Of a stretch of 5,377 nt of DNA, positions 1 to 5,377 are shown piece by piece; within the stretch, counting starts at the first letter, position 1; each line of letters opens with the position of its first letter. The position numbers were made by a program, and so were the translations under genes. The notes below the pieces were generated by a model. It did no database searches. It was not told the origin of the DNA and saw only the letters and a list, made by a program, of their open reading frames with translations. Origin of the DNA: Butyrivibrio sp. (GTDB lineage: Bacteria; Bacillota_A; Clostridia; Lachnospirales; Lachnospiraceae); NCBI GenBank assembly GCA_017996845.1, contig JAGOGF010000157.1:1-5377 (forward strand), in the 5' to 3' direction.

Positions 1-1897
1 GTACCAGAATTCCTGTGCTCTCTGTTTCATTTTGCGCTTTTTCAACTTCCAGATTGTGAACATCCTGCTGTACCTGGTGGCACCACTCTTCTATCTGCGG
101 AATTTCATTCTGTAATATTTGCCTCTTTTCTCTGCATGCATGCGCTTCCTGCATACGCCTGTTTTCTTCCATTGCAGTTTCCTGCAAGCTTTCTTCCTGT
201 CTTTTCCAGTTTTCTGTAAGTTCCTGTGGAATTTCACTTTGTAAAAGAGCCTTCTTTCTAAGACTCTCCCATTCATCCGTCGTATCCTGACTGTATTGCA
301 TTGCTTTTCCCAGAAGTTCCTGTAAAAAATTCTGCAGCTTTCCCTTCTGTGCACCTGCTTCCCCACTTTTTCCAGCCACAATCTGCTGCTGCCGGGTAGC
401 TTCCTTCTGTGCCCGTTCAACTGTCTGCTGATCCGGAGCATCTTCTTCCCTTTGCGCAGGTGAAGGATGATGAACTGCACCGCATACCGGACATGGCAGA
501 CCTTCTGTCAGTCCTGCTGCCAGAATTCCAGCCTGCGCATGCAGGTAACGCCTGTTCATTTCCTGATATCTCTCAGTCAGTTTCTCTGCTTCCTGCTCCT
601 GCATCAGAAACTCCTGCTGCAGCCTTTTGCATTCCAGTGCTTCTCTTTTAAAAATAATACTTTTTGCGAGCATATCTTTTATAATAGCCTGTTTATTCGT
701 TGTTTCCGTAAGTGCTGCCCGAGCACTGCTTTCCTGTGAAGCAGCATCTACCGTTTCTTCCAGCAAAATCCGCTTTTTCTGCAGCTGCTCCAGCGCAGAC
801 TGCAGTTTTTCTTTTTTGTCCTGAATACATCCTTCCAATGCTTCTACTTTTTTTTGCAGTTCCTGCTTTTTTGTAAGGAGCTGCTCCTGTTCCTCATATT
901 GTGACAGTTTTGCCTCTTTATCCGAAATCAGAATGGCTGCCCGCTCCCGCTCCGGCGCTCTTTTCTTTTCACTTTCATATATGATAAGTGCCTGCTCCTG
1001 ACGCGGCTGTGCCATGATAAGTGCCTTTTTTTCCTCTTCCAGTTGCGTTTCCAGTTTACTTCTGTTCCCGGTTATCCCGATCTGCCGATTGATTTCTTCA
1101 AGCGCCTGTTCCTTTTCCTTTGCTTTCACAGCAAGTGCTTCCAATGCTTGTGTGTCCGTTTCTATCATATCCTTCAGCGTATCCAGAATTTCTTCTTCCT
1201 GCGTGATTTCACAGGTATGATAAAAATCCTTCTGCTCCTGCGTAATCCCATTCACCTCACGCAGCAGCTGTTCCACACTTTTTTTCTGTATCTGATATTC
1301 TTCTGATACCGTAAGCGTTTCCCTGCGCAAAGCATCCTGCAGCTGCTGATATCTTGCCGTTCTGAATATTTCTCTGAAAATTTTGCTCCGTTCTTCTGTT
1401 TTGGCAAGTAAGAGCTTCAAAAAGTCTCCCTGCGCAATCATTGCAATCTGTGCAAATTGATTGCGGTCCAACCCGATCAGCTCCGTTACTGCTTTTGTAA
1501 CTTCTTTTGTCCTGGTCACTGCAGCCCGACCATCCGGGTAGATCAGCTCAGCATCTGCCTTTTGCAGGGTCACGCCTTCTCCCCTGCTCTTTGCACGTTC
1601 ATATTCCGGATTTCTTCTGACGACATAAGACAGTCCATGATAAAAGAATATCAGTTCCACAAAGGTGGGTGTCTGCTCTTCCGCATATTTACTGCGGAAC
1701 ATTCTGGCATCATCTCTGCTGCTGCCGCTGGCTTCTCCATATAATGCGTAGGTAATTGCATCAAAGATCGTTGTCTTTCCGGCTCCGGTATCTCCTGTAA
1801 TCAGATACAGTCCATTTTCCCCAAGACGGGTAAAATCTACGATTGTTTCTGCCTTGTATGGTCCAAAAGCAGACATTGTCAGTTTCATCGGTTTCAT
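1..1897 (-). CDS. sbcC: Exonuclease SbcCD subunit C (Rad50-like SMC ATPase), 3' end cut by the window edge
   Basis: This is the ATPase subunit of the SbcCD nuclease, which together with SbcD opens DNA hairpins and trims blocked or double-stranded DNA ends in the cytoplasm. The frame is open from the ATG at 1897 to base 1, giving 632 codons, roughly 60% of a usual SbcC. The N-terminus (MKPMKLTMSAFGPY) is typical of the family. Walker A is GDTGAGKT at residues 35-42, and the Q-loop is AQGDF around residue 156. A long Q/E/K-rich coiled coil follows from about residue 185 to 465. The zinc hook CPVCG is at residues 469-473 (bases 493-479) with a following HHPSPA, and the returning coiled coil starts near residue 490. 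The signature motif, Walker B and D-loop must lie past the left edge. The first ATG is chosen because GAAAGG sits 11 nt upstream; a second in-frame ATG at 1888 has no ribosome site. The start is only 17 nt after the sbcD stop, so the two subunits should be co-translated. No frameshift or internal stop was seen. Confidence 0.96.
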   Translation of the reverse strand, partial: MKPMKLTMSAFGPYKAETIVDFTRLGENGLYLITGDTGAGKTTIFDAITYALYGEASGSSRDDARMFRSKYAEEQTPTFVELIFFYHGLSYVVRRNPEYERAKSRGEGVTLQKADAELIYPDGRAAVTRTKEVTKAVTELIGLDRNQFAQIAMIAQGDFLKLLLAKTEERSKIFREIFRTARYQQLQDALRRETLTVSEEYQIQKKSVEQLLREVNGITQEQKDFYHTCEITQEEEILDTLKDMIETDTQALEALAVKAKEKEQALEEINRQIGITGNRSKLETQLEEEKKALIMAQPRQEQALIIYESEKKRAPERERAAILISDKEAKLSQYEEQEQLLTKKQELQKKVEALEGCIQDKKEKLQSALEQLQKKRILLEETVDAASQESSARAALTETTNKQAIIKDMLAKSIIFKREALECKRLQQEFLMQEQEAEKLTERYQEMNRRYLHAQAGILAAGLTEGLPCPVCGAVHHPSPAQREEDAPDQQTVERAQKEATRQQQIVAGKSGEAGAQKGKLQNFLQELLGKAMQYSQDTTDEWESLRKKALLQSEIPQELTENWKRQEESLQETAMEENRRMQEAHACREKRQILQNEIPQIEEWCHQVQQDVHNLEVEKAQNETESTGILV

Positions 1898-1908
1898 CTT
1901 TTTATCTG

Positions 1909-1914
1909 CCTTTC
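1909..1914 (-). promoter_or_regulatory. Ribosome binding site of sbcC
   Basis: GAAAGG lies directly after the sbcD stop codon (1917-1915) and 11 nt before the ATG at 1897. It decides between two in-frame ATGs (1897 and 1888) in favour of the first. Its position in a 17-nt gap suggests coupled translation of SbcD and SbcC. Confidence 0.7.
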
Positions 1915-3048
1915 TTATGCCTGTTCCCAGATTTTATCGATCATCTGCGCAATATATTCCTTCTGCTGCACTGTCATATTCTGATTATTCTGCAACTGAT
2001 AAAATGCTTCAAACAGTTCTGCCGGACTTTTTTCCTGTAAGGGATCCACCCCGGAAATATGATTGCTGTTTCTGGTCCGCAGATTATCATAATCCAGCTT
2101 CATGATATTCGGATATATGGTATGAAGCTTATCCATTACATCCATAATATCCTCTTCATCTGTCAGCGTAATATGCAGATAATCTTCCACGTCCGTATCA
2201 GCATAATTCTTCCGTGCAGTAAGTTCTTCGTAGGTTCCGCGGATTTCCCGCAGATCATGGAGCGGTTTGAGAATGTGTTCCTGTATCTGCACCTTTCCTT
2301 TTTCTGCAAGTTCCACAATTGTTACGCTTTTATCTTTTGCTGCCTCTGAAAAAGAATATTTGATAGGCGTTCCACAGTAGCGGATCGTTTCTCTTCCAAC
2401 TTTTTGCGGTGTATGGATATGTCCCAGTGCAACATAATCATATGCAGAAAAAACAGAAGCATCTATATTATCCAGACCTCCTACCAGTATCTCCTCCGAC
2501 TCACTTCTGTGTGCACCGGTCACAAACTGATGTGCCATCAAAATATTCCGTTGACTCTCATCCGGCTTTACCTGCTGCAGTGCATAAGTCACAGCATCCT
2601 GATAACTTCCGATTTCTGCTTCCGGAAAAGCCTGACGTACAATCGTAGGTTTCAAAAAAGGCAATAGATAAAGATTTAAACTGCCATTCTCATCCTGTAA
2701 CTGATATGTCTGAATCTTTCCTGAAAAGGTTTCTGAAAAACATACCCCGCTTTGTTCCATGAGCCTTGCGCCGAAAGAAAGCCGTTCCGCCGAATCATGA
2801 TTTCCGCTTATGATAAATACCGGAAGCTTTCGCACAGAAAGTTTTGTCAGAAAATCATCAAACAGCTGAACTGACTCGGCCGGTGGAATCTGTTTATCAT
2901 ATATATCTCCACAGATCATAACTGCCTGCACCTGCTCTTTGTCTGCAATATCCAGAATCTGGCTTAATATATACTTCTGATCTTCATACATGGAAAATTC
3001 ATATACCCTTTTTCCAAGATGCAAATCCGATAAATGCATGAGTTTCAT
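1915..3048 (-). CDS. sbcD: Exonuclease SbcCD subunit D (Mre11-like metallophosphoesterase)
   Basis: This is the nuclease subunit of SbcCD, a Mn-dependent exo/endonuclease that works with SbcC on DNA ends, hairpins and cruciforms. It is complete at 377 residues, a normal length for the family. All the calcineurin-like phosphoesterase motifs are present: SDLHLG with D8 and H10, CGDIYD with D48, SGNHD with N83 and H84, MAHQ with H173, and GHIHTPQ with H210 and H212. These make up the full set of expected two-metal ligands. Residues from about 270 to the end form the capping and SbcC-interacting region, which is less conserved. The ATG at 3048 is supported by AGGAAAGG 10 nt upstream and by the typical MKLMHLSDLHLG opening. 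It lies 55 nt after the ylmH stop and 17 nt before sbcC, the usual sbcD-sbcC order. Nothing looks degraded, so the enzyme should be active. Confidence 0.97.
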   Translation of the reverse strand: MKLMHLSDLHLGKRVYEFSMYEDQKYILSQILDIADKEQVQAVMICGDIYDKQIPPAESVQLFDDFLTKLSVRKLPVFIISGNHDSAERLSFGARLMEQSGVCFSETFSGKIQTYQLQDENGSLNLYLLPFLKPTIVRQAFPEAEIGSYQDAVTYALQQVKPDESQRNILMAHQFVTGAHRSESEEILVGGLDNIDASVFSAYDYVALGHIHTPQKVGRETIRYCGTPIKYSFSEAAKDKSVTIVELAEKGKVQIQEHILKPLHDLREIRGTYEELTARKNYADTDVEDYLHITLTDEEDIMDVMDKLHTIYPNIMKLDYDNLRTRNSNHISGVDPLQEKSPAELFEAFYQLQNNQNMTVQQKEYIAQMIDKIWEQA

Positions 3049-3058
3049 GTATTGGTTT

Positions 3059-3066
3059 CCTTTCCT
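3059..3066 (-). promoter_or_regulatory. Ribosome binding site of sbcD
   Basis: AGGAAAGG with a 10-nt spacer before the ATG at 3048, identical to the site in front of ylmH. It supports the annotated start. Confidence 0.75.
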
Positions 3067-3103
3067 GAGTGATCAATAAGCTGTCTGATACCATCTGCCC
3101 TTT

Positions 3104-3889
3104 TTATTTATATATTTTTACCTGTACGAACAATCTGCCTTTTCGGCTCGTTCCGGTCTGCCCTTCATATATAAATTTGCCATATCCTCTTACGGATACT
3201 TTCACCCCCGTTTTCAGATCATATCCCCCGCTGAATGCTGTCCTTCCATCAACATAGACTTCCTGTGCATCAATCAGGTGCTGCGCATCCGCACGGGAAA
3301 GATGGTAAACAAAGGAAAGAATCACGTCCAGTCTCTCGGAGGCAACGCTGCCTTCCAATTCTTCAAACTCCGGATAGATGTCGCATTCTCCAGGAAGTAC
3401 TTCTTCACACTTTACAGATGTATGTTTGATCCTGATCAGTTCGCTGCAAACCAGTCCTGCCATATCCTTCATAACAAAAATATATGCTTTGGCTTCCTCA
3501 CGCGCTGTCAGAATATCTCCTATTTTATCTCTTTCAATTCCCATATTCATAAGTGCGCCCAGGTAATCTCTGTGATTTAACGCATCCGCGAATCTGGCAT
3601 TTACGGGTAAGACCCGTATACAGGCTACCACCTGTGGCTCTGCCGCTTCCTGCAGCTGGAAATTCTCTGCATCCAGATAAGATGGCAAAAAAACAAGCAC
3701 ATTTCTGTCCGCTTCTTCCCTTCCGCCATATAAACAAAAATGAACGGGCTCTTTTTCTTTTATCATGCCGTCATATACGCCCGCCAGTTCGGAAGCAGAC
3801 AAGAAGTCTGTATGGGTAATGTACTCATTCTGATAAGCCTTATTGGCAAGTTCTCTGACACGTCCTGCAAGATAATCCGTTTCTTTCAC
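3104..3889 (-). CDS. ylmH: YlmH-family S4-domain RNA-binding protein (GTG start)
   Basis: YlmH is a cytoplasmic RNA-binding protein of Firmicutes. In Bacillus subtilis it binds the large ribosomal subunit and takes part in ribosome-associated quality control of stalled nascent chains, overlapping with RqcP; this is family knowledge, not shown here. The protein is 261 residues, close to the usual length. Residues about 1-80 form the divergent N-terminal domain. Residues about 85-170 form the middle domain, with the family hallmark HRDYLGALMNMGIERDKIGDI (106-126). An S4 domain lies from about 181 to 241, seen as ASERLD, LSRADAQHLI, VYVDG and the glycine-rich RGYGKF. The start codon is GTG: AGGAAAGG lies 6 nt upstream, an in-frame TAG occurs five codons before it, and the first internal Met is at residue 42, so no ATG alternative is plausible. 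In many Firmicutes ylmH sits beside sepF, ylmG and divIVA; here its neighbours are an HD hydrolase and sbcD. Confidence 0.9.
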   Translation of the reverse strand: MKETDYLAGRVRELANKAYQNEYITHTDFLSASELAGVYDGMIKEKEPVHFCLYGGREEADRNVLVFLPSYLDAENFQLQEAAEPQVVACIRVLPVNARFADALNHRDYLGALMNMGIERDKIGDILTAREEAKAYIFVMKDMAGLVCSELIRIKHTSVKCEEVLPGECDIYPEFEELEGSVASERLDVILSFVYHLSRADAQHLIDAQEVYVDGRTAFSGGYDLKTGVKVSVRGYGKFIYEGQTGTSRKGRLFVQVKIYK

Positions 3890-3895
3890 GTTAAT

Positions 3896-3903
3896 CCTTT
3901 CCT
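3896..3903 (-). promoter_or_regulatory. Ribosome binding site fixing the GTG start of ylmH
   Basis: AGGAAAGG with a 6-nt spacer before the GTG at 3889. The TAG beginning at 3904 is in frame with the GTG, so the coding region cannot extend further upstream. This is the evidence that ylmH uses GTG. Confidence 0.8.
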
Positions 3904-3939
3904 ACCGTCTGCGAAGTATATCTTTTACTTATCAAACGC

Positions 3940-4539
3940 TTACATATCTTTTATTATTTTTCCCTTTTCCACATTCGGTTCAATAAAATGCGCTCTGCAA
4001 TAATTCCATAATTCTTCGGAACCTTCCCCCGTATGTCTGTTGCGGTTCAGGACCTGCTGCAGACGAACACTATGCTCGGTCCAGCTCTTTCCTTCTGAAG
4101 CAGCATTGAGCATCATAGGCTGAATATTATCCATCGTTCTTGCAAATCTGGCTTCCGGTGTTTTTCGTTCTTCAAACTCTTCCCAGAGTGCCCGCAGTTT
4201 TTCTCCCTGCTCTTTGGGAAGTATTCCGAAAATCCGCTCTGCAGCAGCAGTTTCTCTTTCTTTCTGACTATCTTGTCCTGCTTCTGTGTAAGCATAGGTA
4301 TCCCCTGCATCTATCTCCACCAGATCATGAATCAGCAAAATGGTTATGGTTTTTAGCACATCAATTTCTTCATTGGAATACTCACTCAGTAAAATTGTCA
4401 TCAATGCCATATGCCAGGCATGCTCGGCATCATTTTCCTTTCTGCTGCCGTCTGCCAGATAGGTTTGTCTGAAAATTTCTTTTTCTTTATCAATTTCTTT
4501 GCAAAAAGCAAGCTGTTTTTCTATTCTCTCTTCATCCAT
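3940..4539 (-). CDS. HD-domain phosphohydrolase, HDDC2/YfbR-like (putative 5'-deoxynucleotidase)
   Basis: A metal-dependent HD-superfamily hydrolase of 199 residues, the normal size for YfbR/HDDC2 proteins. The visible metal and catalytic pattern is H40 (in AEHAWH), H71-D72 with E75 and D80 (in IHDLVEIDAGD), and D137 (in RTMDNIQP). This parallels the residues I recall for E. coli YfbR (H33, H68-D69, E72, D77, D137), an enzyme that removes phosphate from deoxynucleoside 5'-monophosphates. The residues favour an active enzyme, but the exact substrate is inference; the sequence looks closer to the HDDC2 branch than to YfbR itself. The ATG at 4539 has AGGGAG 10 nt upstream, and the CAGGA nearer the ATG is too close to serve. 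It lies 54 nt after the Nudix gene and 50 nt before ylmH. A Nudix partner that releases nucleoside monophosphates would fit functionally with it. Confidence 0.88.
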   Translation of the reverse strand: MDEERIEKQLAFCKEIDKEKEIFRQTYLADGSRKENDAEHAWHMALMTILLSEYSNEEIDVLKTITILLIHDLVEIDAGDTYAYTEAGQDSQKERETAAAERIFGILPKEQGEKLRALWEEFEERKTPEARFARTMDNIQPMMLNAASEGKSWTEHSVRLQQVLNRNRHTGEGSEELWNYCRAHFIEPNVEKGKIIKDM

Positions 4540-4549
4540 TTCCTGTGTT

Positions 4550-4555
4550 CTCCCT
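4550..4555 (-). promoter_or_regulatory. Ribosome binding site of the HD hydrolase gene
   Basis: AGGGAG with a 10-nt spacer before the ATG at 4539. A second purine run (AGGAA, 4540-4544) abuts the ATG and is too close to act as the site. Confidence 0.65.
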
Positions 4556-4593
4556 GTTTTTATTTAAAATATGTGTTTTTAATATAAATAATC

Positions 4594-5377
4594 CTATTTC
4601 AAATAATCGATGACCAGATCCAGTTCATCCGGGTAAATGCAATTGGACAGCGTACTTTCTCCAATATTTTTTCTGCATTTTTCAATATCCATCCAGCAGA
4701 CACTTTCCACTTCGCTCTTTTGCAATGTCAGCGCCGCGGTATCTACCTGCTGTCTGTACAGATATACATGGCTGAGCTCTTTGTCATGAAACTTTTTACC
4801 ATAAAATGTTTCTGCAAATTCGCCCCGATGATCACCTATATAATTCAAATCCTCAGGATTTACCTGCAATCCCAGTTCTTCATGCATTTCACGAACAGCT
4901 GCCGCAAGTGGTGTATCCCCTGCCTGCATATGTCCTGCAGAAGAGATATCATAACAGCCCGGGTGGGAATCCTTGTCAATACTGCGCTTCTGTAACAGTA
5001 CATCATGTCTGCCATCCTCTGTATCTCTCACAATCCACATATGAACCGTTCCATGCAGACTTCCCTCTCTGTGAACAACACTGCGTTCCTGCACTGCCCC
5101 ACTGATGCTTCCGTCTTCGTTTAACAGATCAAACAGTTCCATTTCTTTGCCATTCAGTACTGCCTGCTCCAGGTTGCCATTTTTATTATATATGAGTTTC
5201 AAGGAAAAAAATGCCTCCTCGTCGTCTAAAAGTCTGAAAAAAATCTTGTCTCCTGCCCATATATTCATTTTCCAGACCTGATCGGTATCGATCCATTCCA
5301 GTTCTCCTTCATCACAAGGTACCGGCTCTCCTTCAAAATCAGTTGCGGTAAACAAAAACATATATTCTGTTATACCT
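4594..5377 (-). CDS. Tandem Nudix protein: tail of a MutT-like Nudix fused to a complete IPP-isomerase-like (YfcD-type) Nudix hydrolase; 5' end outside window
   Basis: The gene is cut by the right edge. An ATG at 5361 begins a 255-residue product, but the frame stays open upstream of it and reads GITEY before that Met. The stretch GITEYMFLFTATDFEGE continues a known protein fold, so this Met is internal. Numbering from it, residues 1-72 match the C-terminal part of Firmicute MutT/8-oxo-dGTP diphosphatase-type Nudix proteins: CDEGELEWID, WAGDKIFF and FFSLKLIY followed by QAVLNGK. Residues from about 74 (MELFDLL) to 255 form a second, complete Nudix domain, with a conserved GSLHGTVHMWIV, LLQKRS, DISSAGH and Nudix box GHMQAGDTPLAAAVREMHEELGL (143-165). 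R157, E158, E161 and E162 are present; the first Glu of the box is Asp149. The first domain's own Nudix box should lie outside the window. Likely role is nucleotide-diphosphate hydrolysis; the substrate of the second domain is unknown. It ends in TAG, 54 nt before the HD gene. Confidence 0.88.
   Translation of the reverse strand, partial: GITEYMFLFTATDFEGEPVPCDEGELEWIDTDQVWKMNIWAGDKIFFRLLDDEEAFFSLKLIYNKNGNLEQAVLNGKEMELFDLLNEDGSISGAVQERSVVHREGSLHGTVHMWIVRDTEDGRHDVLLQKRSIDKDSHPGCYDISSAGHMQAGDTPLAAAVREMHEELGLQVNPEDLNYIGDHRGEFAETFYGKKFHDKELSHVYLYRQQVDTAALTLQKSEVESVCWMDIEKCRKNIGESTLSNCIYPDELDLVIDYLK

Larger units (their letters stand above)
1..5377 (-). other. Probable five-gene operon: Nudix-HD-ylmH-sbcD-sbcC
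   Basis: All five genes run the same way with gaps of 54, 50, 55 and 17 nt. None of the gaps shows a GC-rich stem followed by a T run on the minus strand, and none shows a convincing -35/-10 pair. Both ends lie outside the window, so the operon's promoter and terminator are not seen. The sbcD-sbcC link is very likely; co-transcription of the upstream three genes is inference from spacing and orientation. Confidence 0.6.

Noticed and set aside
91..480. Minus-strand open frame of 129 codons within the left part
   Set aside because: It overlaps sbcC in another frame, begins with GTG just after the zinc hook codons, is rich in Lys/Arg without any recognisable motif, and is a by-product of the Gln/Glu-rich coding strand.
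120..900. Recurring TTCCTG, CTGCAG and CTGCTC words suggesting a repeat array
   Set aside because: Spacing is irregular and the words coincide with Gln-Glu and Leu-Gln codons of the SbcC coiled coil. There are no conserved repeat units or spacers, so it is not CRISPR or a tandem repeat.
409..1744. Several plus-strand open frames of 65-95 codons
   Set aside because: They lie antisense to sbcC. Their Ser/Cys/Phe/Leu-rich products are what antisense reading of a coiled-coil gene gives, and their would-be starts have no convincing ribosome sites.
3049..3103. Short ATG frame in the ylmH-sbcD gap (ATG at 3094) as a leader peptide
   Set aside because: It is out of frame with sbcD, has no ribosome site of its own beyond a weak GGG, and encodes nothing recognisable.
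4540..4593. AT-rich inverted sequence between the Nudix and HD genes as a possible terminator or promoter
   Set aside because: The imperfect stem is made of A-T pairs only with no following T run, and no -35 box is found at a proper distance from a -10-like hexamer. AT-rich spacers of this kind are common.
2059..5105. Plus-strand open frames antisense to sbcD, ylmH, the HD gene and the Nudix gene
   Set aside because: Each overlaps a strongly supported minus-strand gene with intact family motifs, and none has a recognisable domain of its own.
1..5377. Defence island, toxin-antitoxin, phage or mobile element
   Set aside because: SbcCD, YlmH, Nudix and HD proteins are ordinary housekeeping families here; no transposase, integrase, att-like repeats or abrupt composition change was seen.

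Overview
The window is a dense, single-strand stretch of bacterial chromosome. Every supported gene lies on the minus strand, so transcription runs from the right edge to the left edge. Gene style, moderate-to-low GC, Shine-Dalgarno sequences of the AGGAAAGG type and the protein sequences (zinc-hook SbcC, YlmH, an HDDC2/YfbR-like HD protein) suggest a Firmicute. A gut clostridium of the Lachnospiraceae type is the best guess; this is inference from sequence style, not a search.

In transcription order the layout is: (1) 5377-4594, the 3' part of a gene whose product carries the tail of a MutT/8-oxo-dGTPase-like Nudix protein followed by a complete second Nudix domain of the IPP-isomerase-like/YfcD type. 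Its true start lies beyond the right edge. (2) 4539-3940, an HD-domain phosphohydrolase with the full metal and active-site pattern of YfbR-type 5'-deoxynucleotidases. (3) 3889-3104, a YlmH-family S4 RNA-binding protein with a GTG start. (4) 3048-1915, SbcD, the Mre11-like nuclease subunit of SbcCD. (5) 1897-1, SbcC, the Rad50-like ATPase subunit, cut by the left edge after the zinc hook. The gaps are 54, 50, 55 and 17 nt. No terminator or convincing promoter is visible in any of them, so all five could be one transcript; sbcD-sbcC almost certainly is.

Functionally, sbcDC handles DNA ends and hairpins. The Nudix and HD proteins plausibly sanitise or dephosphorylate nucleotides. YlmH acts on the ribosome in translation quality control. 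Together they look like a housekeeping/maintenance cluster. I see no mobile element, CRISPR array, tRNA, rRNA, toxin-antitoxin pair or phage gene. The most unusual item is the tandem Nudix fusion at the right edge. There is no gene-free stretch longer than 55 nt.
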